From: an uncultured Mucilaginibacter sp.
Lineage (GTDB): Bacteria; Bacteroidota; Bacteroidia; Sphingobacteriales; Sphingobacteriaceae
NCBI GenBank assembly: GCA_903864275.1
Contig: CAIPFE010000019.1
Location: forward strand, 124,001 to 188,000
DNA length: 64,000 nt
Direction of reading: 5' to 3'
Part shown: piece by piece, positions 16,481 through 25,840 of the stretch
Numbering within the stretch: position 1 is the stretch's first letter
Layout: the number at the start of each line of letters is the position of its first letter
The notes under the pieces: model-generated
Databases searched by the model: none
What the model was told of the DNA's origin: nothing
Seen by the model: only the letters and a program-made list of their open reading frames with translations
Translations under genes and position numbers: made by a program

Positions 16481-18934
16481 ATGGAAGAAAATTTACTGAA
16501 CCAGGAGCTGTTAGCCAATAGATTAATTGAAGAGGAAGAAGAATTTCACCACCTTAATAACCCGGCTGACGGAATAAAACCGGTTATAAAAAAATACCTC
16601 GGGGTGCCGAAAAATGCGGTACAAACAGGCAATAAATTCTACTTCTCTGATGGGGATGCCAAAGTTGAGGTTGTTGTTGTTACAAACGAAATCATACGCG
16701 TACGATTGGCGCCCCATAGCGTTTTTTTGGATGAATTCTCCTATGCAGTCCCAAAACTGCAGCAAAAAACCACTAATTTTACTTTAACTGAATACGAGGA
16801 CGAATTTTGTGTTTCAACAAGCGTTGTAAACTGCCATATCCGCAAAAAAGATTTTTTCATTTCGTTTTCCGACAGTCAGGACCATATCACCAGCGCTGAT
16901 GCCGTTCCCATGCACTGGGAAGAAAACCTGAAATTTGGCGGATATTATGTTTTTTGTACAAAAACCTGTGCCGCCGAAGAAAGCTTTTTTGGCCTCGGCG
17001 ATAAACCCACCGAATTTAACCTACGTGGTAAACGGCTAAAAAACTGGAACACCGACGCCTACTCATTTGCCTGGAACCAGGACCCGCTTTACCGCAGTAT
17101 CCCCTTTTATATCAGCCTTAACGAGGGTATTGCCCACGGTATTTTCTTTGACAATACCTTTAAGGCGCATTTTGATTTTGGCGCTGAAGATAAGACCAAA
17201 ACAAGTTTTTGGGCAGACGGTGGTGAGTTGCAATATTATTATATCCATGGCCCTCACATGATGGACGTAGTGAAAAATTATCATATTTTAACCGGAACCC
17301 ATCCTATGCCCCCACTTTGGGCGCTTGGTTATCATCAATGCCGGTGGAGCTATTACCCCGAATCGAAAGTAAAAAAGATAACTAACGGTTTTCGCGAAAA
17401 TAAAATTCCCTGCGATGGTATTTACCTCGACATCGATTACATGGATGGCTATCGCTGCTTTACCTGGAACAGGAAATATTTCCCTGATCCGAAAAAAATG
17501 ATAAAAGAATTAGCTGCAGATGGTTTTAAAACGGTGGTGATCATTGATCCAGGTATACGCGTGGATGATAATTACGCCGTATTTAAAGAGGGCAAGGAAA
17601 ACCGGCATTTTTGCCGCCGCAGTGATGATTATTTTATGGAGGGCCATGTTTGGCCGGGCCGCTGCCAGTTCCCTGATTTTACAAATCCTGATGTGCGCAA
17701 ATGGTGGGGTGGTTTGTTTGATGAACTGGTGGACATGGGCGTAGCGGGCGTTTGGAATGACATGAATGAGCCGGCTGTATTTGGTGCAGGTACTTTCCCT
17801 GATGATGTACGCCACCAATATGATGGTTTCCGCGGGTCGCACCGTAAAGCGCATAATGTTTACGGGATGCAAATGGTACGTGCCACATACGATGGGCTGC
17901 GGAAATTAATGAAAAATAAACGCCCTTTTACCATAACCAGGGCCGGCTATTCGGGCGTGCAGCGTTATTCATCGGTGTGGACTGGGGATAACGTAGCTTC
18001 ATGGGAACATCTGAAACTAGGCAATATACAGTGCCAGCGCTTATCGGTATCCGGTATCTCATTTTGCGGAACAGATATAGGTGGTTTTAGCGGCGAGCCT
18101 GATGGCGAACTGTTTACCCGCTGGATACAAATGGGCACGTTTTCGCCTTTTATGCGGGCGCATTCAGCCGGTGATACCAAGGAGCGCGAGCCCTGGAGTT
18201 TCGGAGAGCCTTTTACGTCGATCAACCGCAAATTTATTGAGCTGCGTTACCGTTTGCTGCCCTATTTATACTCCATTTTCTGGGAACATCACCGTTATGG
18301 TTTCCCGATATTGAGGCCGATAGTTATGCAGGAACAGGATGAGTTAAGCAACCACTTCCGCCAGGATGAGTTTACTTATGGCGATAAGATATTGATTTGC
18401 CCGGTGCTGGCCCCCGGACAGGTTTCCAGGAACGTTTACCTGCCTAAAGGAAAATGGTATTATTACTGGAACAATGAGGTAATAGAGGGCGGTAAGGAAG
18501 TTACTGTTCCTACACCGCTTGAGACTATACCAATATTTGTGAAGGCAGGCTCGGTGATCCCTGAATACCCTATAATGCAATATGTTGGCGAAAAAGAAAT
18601 TGAAGAAGTAAAACTGAATGTATATTTCAGCGATTATGAAGTAAATTCTTTCCTTTTTGAGGATTATGGCGAAACGTTTGCATACGAGCAGGATATTTAC
18701 CTTGAAAAGAAATTTGTGGTGAATGGTAAGCCTAACCAGTTAACCATACAGCAAAGTATGGAAGGTTTGTACACGCCGCGCTATGAAAACTATGAGTTTA
18801 ACATTATCGGCCTGCCTTTCAAGCCAACACGTATTACAGCTGATAATAAGGAAGTCAGGGACTTTGTATTTAATAAGGATAAAACATTGAAATTAAAGCT
18901 GCGAAAGAATTTTACGCAGCTATCGATAAATTAG
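16481..18934 (+). CDS. GH31 alpha-glucosidase, cytosolic
   Basis: 817 residues. Layout: N-terminal beta-sandwich (about 40-260), barrel with DGIYLDIDYMDGYRCFTW (about 314-331), nucleophile Asp near 426 in GVWNDMNEPAVF, acid/base Asp near 502 in SVWTGDNVASW, and MRAHS in the C-terminal part of the barrel; C-terminal beta domains follow. No signal peptide; the N-terminus is acidic (EEEEEFHH). The WNDMNEP version is typical of alpha-glucosidases (maltase type) rather than alpha-xylosidases. It probably releases glucose from maltodextrins in the cytosol. It is followed by a palindromic repeat and then GlgE. Confidence 0.93.
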   Translation: MEENLLNQELLANRLIEEEEEFHHLNNPADGIKPVIKKYLGVPKNAVQTGNKFYFSDGDAKVEVVVVTNEIIRVRLAPHSVFLDEFSYAVPKLQQKTTNFTLTEYEDEFCVSTSVVNCHIRKKDFFISFSDSQDHITSADAVPMHWEENLKFGGYYVFCTKTCAAEESFFGLGDKPTEFNLRGKRLKNWNTDAYSFAWNQDPLYRSIPFYISLNEGIAHGIFFDNTFKAHFDFGAEDKTKTSFWADGGELQYYYIHGPHMMDVVKNYHILTGTHPMPPLWALGYHQCRWSYYPESKVKKITNGFRENKIPCDGIYLDIDYMDGYRCFTWNRKYFPDPKKMIKELAADGFKTVVIIDPGIRVDDNYAVFKEGKENRHFCRRSDDYFMEGHVWPGRCQFPDFTNPDVRKWWGGLFDELVDMGVAGVWNDMNEPAVFGAGTFPDDVRHQYDGFRGSHRKAHNVYGMQMVRATYDGLRKLMKNKRPFTITRAGYSGVQRYSSVWTGDNVASWEHLKLGNIQCQRLSVSGISFCGTDIGGFSGEPDGELFTRWIQMGTFSPFMRAHSAGDTKEREPWSFGEPFTSINRKFIELRYRLLPYLYSIFWEHHRYGFPILRPIVMQEQDELSNHFRQDEFTYGDKILICPVLAPGQVSRNVYLPKGKWYYYWNNEVIEGGKEVTVPTPLETIPIFVKAGSVIPEYPIMQYVGEKEIEEVKLNVYFSDYEVNSFLFEDYGETFAYEQDIYLEKKFVVNGKPNQLTIQQSMEGLYTPRYENYEFNIIGLPFKPTRITADNKEVRDFVFNKDKTLKLKLRKNFTQLSIN

Positions 18935-18942
18935 GAAAAGAA

Positions 18943-19033
18943 TCGGGCTGCAAGAATCAAGAGCCGGGATACGGGGGAAAAAATCTTTTGCTTTCTGTCT
19001 TGTTTCTTGTATCTTGACTTCTTGATTCTATTT
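18943..19033. repeat. GAATCAAGA-type palindromic repeat, copy 1
   Basis: The left arm contains AAGAATCAAGAGC; the right arm contains TCTTGACTTCTTGATTC. The arms are imperfectly complementary across an A/T-rich centre. Related tracts follow GlgB (24770) and lie before the NUDIX gene (41644). Confidence 0.65.
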
Positions 19034-19070
19034 TTGAAGATTATAAACCAGGACTATTTTTACCTGCCAA

Positions 19071-21014
19071 ATGACCGAACAAGGCTTACAAAGAGTTATT
19101 GTTGAACATGTAACGCCTGAAATCGACGCCGGGAGGTTTTACGTCAAAAAAATTGCTGGTGAAACGGTGAAGGTAGAGGCTGATATATTTACCGATGGTC
19201 ACGACCATATCGGCGCGAGGCTTTTATATAAACATGAGGCCGAAAAAAAATGGCAGCATGTACCAATGCACCCTACCAGTAATGACCGATGGCAAGCTAC
19301 ATTCGACGTGCCAAAAACAGGGTTTTACAGTTATACCGTAACCGGCTGGGTTGATCATGCTTTGACGTGGCACGAAGGGTTCTTCAAAAAATTACAGGAT
19401 GCACAGCACATGGACGTCGAACTGCTCATCGGCGCCGGCTTGCTTGAAGGCATGCTCCCCGCAGCAACTAAGGCCGATCAAAAACAGATCAGTAAAATAG
19501 TCGCCCTGATGCGTGATGCAGGCAAATATGACCTTGCTGTAAAAGCGGTTTTGGGCAAGGAGGTTCATCATTTTATCGACCAATACCCTAACCTTGAAAA
19601 CGCCACTACCTATTCTCGGGAGCTGAAAGTATATGTTGATCGTGAAAAGGCCGGTTTCAGCAGTTGGTATTGCTTTTTCCCGCGCTCGGCGTCAAGGGTT
19701 GAAGGTAAACATGGGACTTTTAAGGATTGCGAAGCACTATTGCCCCGCATTGCCGAAATGGGTTTTGATGTTTTATATTTCCCGCCGATACACCCCATAG
19801 GCCATACTTTCAGGAAGGGGAAAAACAATGCCGTAAATGCTTTGCCCGGTGATGACGGCGTTCCTTATGCCATCGGATCGGAAGAAGGTGGGCATAAAGC
19901 TATTTTAAAAGACCTCGGCACACTCGGTGATTTCAAACATTTGGTAAAAGAGGCCGCAGCACATGGCCTCGAAATAGCGCTGGATTTCGCTATCCAGTGT
20001 TCGCCCGACCATCCGTATGTTAAACAGCATCCCAAATGGTTTAAATGGCGGCCCGACGGAACGGTGCAGTATGCCGAAAACCCGCCCAAAAAGTACCAGG
20101 ATATCCTACCCATAAACTTCGAGAATGATGACTGGCAAAACCTTTGGCAGGAATTAAAGAGCATATTGGATTATTGGTGCGAACAGGGTATACGCATATT
20201 CCGGGTGGATAACCCTCATACAAAATCCTTTCATTTTTGGGAATGGTGTATTGCTGAAGTTCAAAAAAAATACCCCGGGACTATTTTTCTTTCGGAGGCC
20301 TTTACCAAGCCTAAGGTTATGAAACAACTGGCCAAATTGGGCTATACACAATCGTACACCTATTACGTATGGCGAAATTCAAAGCATGAGCTGATAGAAT
20401 ACATGACCGAGTTGACACAGACCGAAATGAAGGACTACTTCCGTCCAAATTTCTGGCCTAACACGCACGATATTAATCCGTATCCGCTTCAGGGCGGTAT
20501 TGAATCAAGCTTTATCGTACGGTATTTTATGGCGGCTACGCTGGCCTCAAACTATGGCATATTTGGGCCGGTTTACGAACTAATGTACTACGACCCCTAT
20601 CCCGGTAAGGAAGAATACTTAAACTCGGAAAAATACGAAGTGCGCCATTGGGATTGGGAAGAGCGCAACAAGCTGACTGATGTTATCACCAAAGTAAATG
20701 CGGCGCGGAAGGTAAACCCTGCGCTGCAAAGCACAAACAATATCAAATTTTGTGATATACATAATGATATGCTGCTGGCGTATTATAAAAAGGCTGAGGA
20801 CAACCATATTTTATGTGTGGTGAATCTCGATCCGTTTAATAAGCAATGGGGCTTGGTGCAAACTCCTTTATTTGAGATGGGTATATGGCCGGGGCAGGAT
20901 TTTACCGCTTTTGATATTTTAACAGGCCGCAGTTATATATGGAACCAGGAATGGAATTATGTCGAATTGGATCCGGGTTACCTACCGGTTCATTTATTTA
21001 AGATCGAATTGTAA
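19071..21014 (+). CDS. glgE: Alpha-1,4-glucan:maltose-1-phosphate maltosyltransferase (GlgE, GH13_3)
   Basis: 647 residues. The N-terminal domain (about 1-110) has GRFYVKKIAGETVKVEADIF...DGHD, typical of the GlgE N domain. Barrel motifs: FPPIHPIGHTFRKGKNN (about 243-259), nucleophile D380 in IFRVDNPHTK, acid/base about E409 in FLSEAFTKPKVM, and FWPNTHDINP near 464-473. GlgE transfers maltosyl units from maltose 1-phosphate to alpha-1,4-glucan in the cytosol. The next gene encodes the kinase that makes its donor and the one after is the branching enzyme, so the module is complete from maltose onward. Identification is firm. Confidence 0.96.
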   Translation: MTEQGLQRVIVEHVTPEIDAGRFYVKKIAGETVKVEADIFTDGHDHIGARLLYKHEAEKKWQHVPMHPTSNDRWQATFDVPKTGFYSYTVTGWVDHALTWHEGFFKKLQDAQHMDVELLIGAGLLEGMLPAATKADQKQISKIVALMRDAGKYDLAVKAVLGKEVHHFIDQYPNLENATTYSRELKVYVDREKAGFSSWYCFFPRSASRVEGKHGTFKDCEALLPRIAEMGFDVLYFPPIHPIGHTFRKGKNNAVNALPGDDGVPYAIGSEEGGHKAILKDLGTLGDFKHLVKEAAAHGLEIALDFAIQCSPDHPYVKQHPKWFKWRPDGTVQYAENPPKKYQDILPINFENDDWQNLWQELKSILDYWCEQGIRIFRVDNPHTKSFHFWEWCIAEVQKKYPGTIFLSEAFTKPKVMKQLAKLGYTQSYTYYVWRNSKHELIEYMTELTQTEMKDYFRPNFWPNTHDINPYPLQGGIESSFIVRYFMAATLASNYGIFGPVYELMYYDPYPGKEEYLNSEKYEVRHWDWEERNKLTDVITKVNAARKVNPALQSTNNIKFCDIHNDMLLAYYKKAEDNHILCVVNLDPFNKQWGLVQTPLFEMGIWPGQDFTAFDILTGRSYIWNQEWNYVELDPGYLPVHLFKIEL

Positions 21015-21024
21015 AGACGCAGCA

Positions 21025-22623
21025 ATGAGCACCATGGATGTCACCGGGAAAACCCATTCGTTATCGCTGAAAAAGCCCTGGGCGGAGTTTGGCCATGATA
21101 AAAAGGCGATAGCATGGCTTGAGGCGAATGCTTTTTACGATTATATGCGCAAATGCCGCTGGTTCGCAGGCAAGGCCCGCACGATAAAATTTTTAAAGGT
21201 GCGGAGTCTGTTGAATATGCCTATTGAGGAAGGCCTGGCCTACCTGGTTATATTGCACCTTGGTTACACTTATGGCGATGAGGAAAAATATGCCATGCCT
21301 GTTTCCTTCCTGCCTGATGATTATGAGTTGCGCGGCCAGGTTAATGCCAAAGCTTTTATCGTTAAAATAACCGTTGAGGGAAAACCGGGCTGGCTTATTG
21401 ACGCCATATATGATTTTCGTTTCCAGGTCGCTTTGTTTGAGAATCTTTGGAACGACGCCTCCACCAAACAGGAAAACGGTTCCATAATTTATCACAGGGG
21501 AAAGGGCCTGGCGCCGACTGACGAAAATATGTGCTATTTGTGTGCCATACCCGATCTTGAGCAAAGCAATTCGTCGCTTGTTTACGGGAATAAGTATTTC
21601 TTTAAACTTTACCGGAAGCTTTTCCAGGAGATTAACCCCGAGGTTGAAATGCTGCAGTTTTTAACCGAAAAGGGCGGCTTTAAAAATATACCTGCTTATT
21701 GCGGCAGCCTTACCTATGACCGCCCGGGCATTGCTCCTATAACGCTTGGGCTGATGATGCAGAAGGTGGCAAGCAAATCGGATAGCTGGGCATCAACGGG
21801 TGACGATCTGAATAACTTTCTTTTCATGTTTGTCGATAAGCTTTTCGGGATACAGGACGAGGTTTTTGAAAAAGTTGAACTGCTTGGCAAACGAACGGCG
21901 GAAATGCACCTGGCGTTACTATCTGACAAAAAAAGTAAAGCGTTTAAGCCCGAAAAATTTGATGCCGCCTATGTTCAGTTTTTACAAAAACATCTCAACA
22001 ACCTGCTGAACAAGCGCATCAATTTATTAAAGGAAAATTATTCCCGGCTGGACGAAAATGTAAAACAACTGGCCGATGATTTTATCGGAAGCGAAAGCAT
22101 TATCAGGCATTTTTTTGAAAAGATCGGCACCAGTAAGTTAAAGTCATCCCGCATACGTATTCATGGCGATTACCATTTGGGCCAGGTGCTTTTTACGGGC
22201 AGCGATTACCTGGTGATTGATTTTGAAGGGGAGCCTGAAAGTTCTATCACTGATCGTAAAATAAAACATTCACCGCTAAAAGATGTTGCCGGCATGATAC
22301 GGTCGTTCCATTATGCGGTTTGCGCCAAACTATATTTTAGCAGCGAAACTCAGGGTGTCAACCCCTTGCGCCTGCAAAAAGCTGCCGACAGGTGGTATAA
22401 ACTGATAACTGACGCTTATTTGGATGCATATATGCATACTATGGGCGATATATCGGCTATATTTGGCAACCGAACGGAGCTAAACTTTTTATTACAGCTG
22501 CATCTGCTCGAAAAATCAGTATATGAACTTGGTTATGAACTTAATGGGCGCCCCGACTGGATAAGGATCCCGTTGAAGGGGATACAGCAAGTATTGTTTG
22601 AAATAGAAAAATTTAATAGTTAA
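21025..22623 (+). CDS. Maltokinase (Mak/Pep2-like)
   Basis: 532 residues from the ATG at 21025, 10 bp after the GlgE stop; an earlier in-frame ATG at 20959 would overlap GlgE by 56 bp and adds residues unlike the family. The N-terminal cap reads WFAGKARTIKF, typical of maltokinases. The kinase core has IRIHGDYHLGQVLF with the catalytic Asp and VIDFEGEP with the metal-binding Asp in the C-terminal half. It phosphorylates maltose to maltose 1-phosphate with ATP. In many bacteria this domain is fused to trehalose synthase; here it stands alone and no TreS is present in the window. Confidence 0.93.
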   Translation: MSTMDVTGKTHSLSLKKPWAEFGHDKKAIAWLEANAFYDYMRKCRWFAGKARTIKFLKVRSLLNMPIEEGLAYLVILHLGYTYGDEEKYAMPVSFLPDDYELRGQVNAKAFIVKITVEGKPGWLIDAIYDFRFQVALFENLWNDASTKQENGSIIYHRGKGLAPTDENMCYLCAIPDLEQSNSSLVYGNKYFFKLYRKLFQEINPEVEMLQFLTEKGGFKNIPAYCGSLTYDRPGIAPITLGLMMQKVASKSDSWASTGDDLNNFLFMFVDKLFGIQDEVFEKVELLGKRTAEMHLALLSDKKSKAFKPEKFDAAYVQFLQKHLNNLLNKRINLLKENYSRLDENVKQLADDFIGSESIIRHFFEKIGTSKLKSSRIRIHGDYHLGQVLFTGSDYLVIDFEGEPESSITDRKIKHSPLKDVAGMIRSFHYAVCAKLYFSSETQGVNPLRLQKAADRWYKLITDAYLDAYMHTMGDISAIFGNRTELNFLLQLHLLEKSVYELGYELNGRPDWIRIPLKGIQQVLFEIEKFNS

Positions 22624-22644
22624 CGGGCCTGCAGGCACAAGCAT

Positions 22645-24765
22645 ATGGCAAAAAAGAAAATTGATACCGGCAATGAAACAACTGGCGAAACTGCCGGGGC
22701 AAAAAAAGCTAAACCGGCTGCAAAGAAACCGGTTACAGCCGAAAAAGCAGCGAAAAAGCCTGCGGCTACTGCGGTAAAAGAGAAAAAACCAACCTCAAAG
22801 AAAGAACCGGTAACTGCAACGGCATTAAAAAATGTGGAGGTTTACAGCCGTTTTACTGATTTTGATATTGCCCTGTTCAAATCGGGCAAGCATTACAAGC
22901 TTTATGAAAAATTAGGTTCGCACGTTATTGAATTTAATGGCGTAGTAGGTACTTACTTTGCGGTTTGGGCGCCAAATGCGCATTATGTAGCCGTAATAGG
23001 AAACTTTAACGGGTGGAACAAGGCTTCGCATTCATTATTTGTGCGCTGGGACGGTTCGGGTATCTGGGAGGGTTTTATACCCAATGTTGGCAATGGCGAA
23101 ACCTATAAATATTTTATCAATTCAACTACAGGCGAGGACCTCGAGAAAGCCGACCCTTTTGCCCTGCGCTGGGAAGTAGCCCCGCGCACGGCATCAATAA
23201 TTGCCGATACTTTTTACGAATGGAAAGACAGCGAATGGATGGCAACCCGTTACGGGCACAACGCACTAAACAGGCCTTATTCGGTGTACGAAATGCATGT
23301 AGGCTCGTGGGCGCGGAGTGTGGAAAGTCCTGATGAGTTTTTGACATACAACCAACTGGCTGATAAACTTGTTCCTTATATAAAAGAAATGGGCTTTACG
23401 CATGTAGAGTTTATGCCAATAATGGAACACCCATACTACCCAAGCTGGGGCTACCAGATCACCGGGTTTTTTGCAGCATCAAGCAGGTACGGTACCCCGC
23501 AGCAGCTTATGTACCTGGTTGAGCAATTACACGAGGCCGGGATCGGGGTTATTTTGGATTGGGTGCCTTCGCACTTCCCGGGCGATGCGCATGGCTTATA
23601 TAACTTTGACGGCTCGCACCTGTATGAGCATGCCGATCCCCGCAAGGGTTTCCATCCCGACTGGAAATCGTATATATTTAATTACGGCCGTAACGAAGTC
23701 CGTGCCTTTTTAATAAGCAATGCCTTGTTTTGGCTCGATAGGTACCATGTGGACGGTTTGCGTGTTGATGCAGTAGCCTCTATGCTTTACCTCGATTATT
23801 CCCGTAACGCGGGTGAGTGGGAAACCAATATTTATGGGGGTAATGAAAACCTTGAAGCCATATCATTTTTAAAGGAATTTAACGAGGCCGTTTACAGCCA
23901 CTTCCCTGATACCCAAACAATCGCCGAAGAGTCAACCTCCTTTACAGGCGTAAGCCGCCCGGTTTATACCGGCGGCCTTGGCTTTGGTATGAAATGGATG
24001 ATGGGTTGGATGCACGATTCGATAAAGTATTTCTCAACAGATCCTTTATATCGCAAATATCATCACAACCAGATCACATTCAGTTTGATCTATGCCTTTA
24101 CCGAAAACTTTATGCTGCCTTTCTCGCATGATGAGGTGGTTTACGGAAAAGGTTCGATGCTGCGGAAGATGCCGGGCGATGAGTGGCAGCAATTTGCAAA
24201 CCTGCGCCTGCTTTACACCTATATGTTTACCCACCCCGGCACTAAGCTGCTTTTTATGGGCGCTGAGTTTGGCCAGGGAAATGAGTGGAATTTTCAAAAT
24301 TCGTTAGACTGGCATGTGCTGGAGTATCCCAATCACCAGGGCATAAAAGAACTGGTTAAAGAGCTAAACCAGCTATACAAAGATGAACCCGCACTCTACG
24401 AAAAAGGCTTCGAATGGAGCAGCTTTGAATGGGTCGACGGTGGTAATGCTGCCGATTCCATACTGATCTACAACCGTAAAGGGCATGATGAGGCAAATGA
24501 TGTTGTGGTTATTTTGAATATGACCCCTATTACGCATCACAATTACCGGGTTGGCGTTCCTTCAAAAGGTAAATGGGGCGAAATATTTAATTCGGATGCC
24601 AAAAGGTTCTGGGGGAGCGGGCTTGAAAATACGGAGCCTGTCAATACAGAAACTGTTAACTGGCATGGACGGGAGAATTCCATCAGTATAAGTATTCCGC
24701 CATTAGGGGCAACCATATTCAAGAAGGCTAAAGTAGTACCGCCAAAATATGAATTGAAACGATAA
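22645..24765 (+). CDS. glgB: 1,4-alpha-glucan branching enzyme with Lys/Ala/Pro-rich tail
   Basis: 706 residues. Residues 1-60 are a low-complexity tail of Lys, Ala, Pro and Thr (for example AAKKPVTAEKAAKKPAAT), resembling histone H1-like C-terminal tails; GlgB usually lacks this. Then come the CBM48 domain (about 85-180: VWAPNAHYVAVIGNFNGWN) and the GH13 barrel: DWVPSHFP, nucleophile about D374 in GLRVDAVASMLYLDY, acid/base about E428 in TIAEEST, FSHDEVV near 493-499. It introduces alpha-1,6 branches into the glucan made by GlgE. It lies 21 bp after the maltokinase gene. The tail could bind polyanions or glucan-granule partners; this is inference. Confidence 0.96.
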   Translation: MAKKKIDTGNETTGETAGAKKAKPAAKKPVTAEKAAKKPAATAVKEKKPTSKKEPVTATALKNVEVYSRFTDFDIALFKSGKHYKLYEKLGSHVIEFNGVVGTYFAVWAPNAHYVAVIGNFNGWNKASHSLFVRWDGSGIWEGFIPNVGNGETYKYFINSTTGEDLEKADPFALRWEVAPRTASIIADTFYEWKDSEWMATRYGHNALNRPYSVYEMHVGSWARSVESPDEFLTYNQLADKLVPYIKEMGFTHVEFMPIMEHPYYPSWGYQITGFFAASSRYGTPQQLMYLVEQLHEAGIGVILDWVPSHFPGDAHGLYNFDGSHLYEHADPRKGFHPDWKSYIFNYGRNEVRAFLISNALFWLDRYHVDGLRVDAVASMLYLDYSRNAGEWETNIYGGNENLEAISFLKEFNEAVYSHFPDTQTIAEESTSFTGVSRPVYTGGLGFGMKWMMGWMHDSIKYFSTDPLYRKYHHNQITFSLIYAFTENFMLPFSHDEVVYGKGSMLRKMPGDEWQQFANLRLLYTYMFTHPGTKLLFMGAEFGQGNEWNFQNSLDWHVLEYPNHQGIKELVKELNQLYKDEPALYEKGFEWSSFEWVDGGNAADSILIYNRKGHDEANDVVVILNMTPITHHNYRVGVPSKGKWGEIFNSDAKRFWGSGLENTEPVNTETVNWHGRENSISISIPPLGATIFKKAKVVPPKYELKR

Positions 24766-24769
24766 ATTA

Positions 24770-24872
24770 GAATCAAGACGTAAGAGCCAGGAACCAAGAC
24801 AAAAAAGATAGAAGCTTTTTACTTGCTTCTTACAGTCTTGGCTCTTGCCTCTTGATTCTTGGCTCTTTTTAA
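24770..24872. repeat. GAATCAAGA-type palindromic repeat, copy 2
   Basis: The left arm (GAATCAAGACGTAAGAGCCA...) pairs over about 20-25 nt with the right arm (TGGCTCTTGCCTCTTGATTC), immediately after the glgB stop. It is the best-paired member of the family and is positioned to end or stabilise the glgE-mak-glgB transcript. Confidence 0.75.
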
Positions 24873-24938
24873 ACGCAACCTTATTCCGACGCAAACGTAA
24901 AAGAATTGTTGATTTAATTAAACCATCGATTTTACGTT

Positions 24939-25148
24939 ATGAATCCTAAATACCGCTCTATCTATTTGCTATTTGGCTTTGCCGGCCTGATATATTTAAT
25001 ATATCAAATAATTATAAACTTCTCCTTATTTGGCGCTGAAGGCATTAACCCGGTTTCTATTTTGATTGTTGCCGTACCTGACCTGGCATTCTTTTTCCTG
25101 GCTTATAAAACCTACCCGGCCGAAAGTACCATGAAAAGGCAAAACTAA
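24939..25148 (+). CDS. Small two-helix membrane protein, tandem paralogue 1
   Basis: 69 residues: MNPKYRSIYLLFGFAGLIYL opens the first hydrophobic helix (8-28), and the second ends in the shared motif LAFFFLAYKTYP, followed by a basic tail. It is clearly related to the next two genes: same length, N-terminal NP/NH-K-Y/F, and the FFF/Y-LAYKTY signature. No catalytic residues; function unknown. The three paralogues are co-directional with 114-185 bp between them and a hairpin terminator after this one, so each may be transcribed separately. Confidence 0.75.
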   Translation: MNPKYRSIYLLFGFAGLIYLIYQIIINFSLFGAEGINPVSILIVAVPDLAFFFLAYKTYPAESTMKRQN

Positions 25149-25207
25149 AAATTGCTTAATCATTAAATTATAAGGTAACGGAATAATGGGATTAGTATAT
25201 GGCTGCT

Positions 25208-25242
25208 GTTAAAAAGCCTGCATATTATACATGCTTTTTAAC
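25208..25242 (+). terminator. Hairpin between small membrane genes 1 and 2
   Basis: A perfect 10-bp stem GTTAAAAAGC / GCTTTTTAAC with a 15-nt loop. It has no long T-run beyond the stem arm, so it may be a terminator or only a stable stem. Confidence 0.55.
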
Positions 25243-25333
25243 ATTCACCAATTTATCCTCATTTCAATAATTTATTGGTTTTTATTTATACATTTAGTGG
25301 AACTTATCGCGAATAAAAGATAACGATTCCTTC

Positions 25334-25534
25334 ATGTTGAACCCGAAATTTCGTTTTTTGTATTTGCTCCTTGCCATTGCCGGGTTAGCCTTCCTTGTTT
25401 ATCATATCGCCGATACTTTTTCGGATATCGACCCCCTCGATATTTTACTTATTTCGCTGCCCGATCTGGTGTTTTTTTACCTCGCCTATAAAACTTATCC
25501 TGACCCGCAGCCTGTGAAACAACGGTCGCGGTAA
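25334..25534 (+). CDS. Small two-helix membrane protein, tandem paralogue 2
   Basis: 66 residues: MLNPKFRFLYLLLAIAGLAF starts helix 1, an acidic loop (SDIDPLD) separates the helices, and helix 2 ends VFFYLAYKTYP before a basic tail (VKQRSR). It shares the LAYKTY signature with the genes before and after. It is closest to paralogue 1, since both keep a DL-x-FF pattern in helix 2. Function unknown. Confidence 0.75.
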   Translation: MLNPKFRFLYLLLAIAGLAFLVYHIADTFSDIDPLDILLISLPDLVFFYLAYKTYPDPQPVKQRSR

Positions 25535-25648
25535 GCCACCTTCAAATTAATTTTAATAAAAACCCAAATAGCATATAAAGAATTTATAATTTGCACTCGG
25601 ACGTAATAATTACGGATCGATCTCAAAGGGACTATAAATTGCCGCTAT

Positions 25649-25840
25649 ATGAACCACAAATATCTCATCCTTTATATAATTGCCGGCACCCTCGCTTTGA
25701 TCATGGCTATCTACCGGGCAATTACCAGTTATCCAAACCTTAATACCGGACAAATTGCATTAAACGCCGTAGTTTCTTTGTTTTTTTTCTACCTCGCCTA
25801 CAAAACTTACCACGAGAAAAAAGATAAAGAGTTGATGTAG
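25649..25840 (+). CDS. Small two-helix membrane protein, tandem paralogue 3
   Basis: 63 residues: MNHKYLILYIIAGTLALIMA, a short polar loop (YPNLNTGQ), helix 2 ending LFFFYLAYKTYHEKKDKELM. It is the most diverged of the three in helix 1, but FFYLAYKTY is retained. The stop codon is directly followed by copy 2 of the 82-bp intergenic repeat. Function unknown. Confidence 0.72.
   Translation: MNHKYLILYIIAGTLALIMAIYRAITSYPNLNTGQIALNAVVSLFFFYLAYKTYHEKKDKELM

Noticed and set aside
20959..21024. Longer maltokinase N-terminus starting inside glgE
   Set aside because: It would overlap glgE by 56 bp and add residues with no family resemblance; the ATG at 21025 gives normal spacing.
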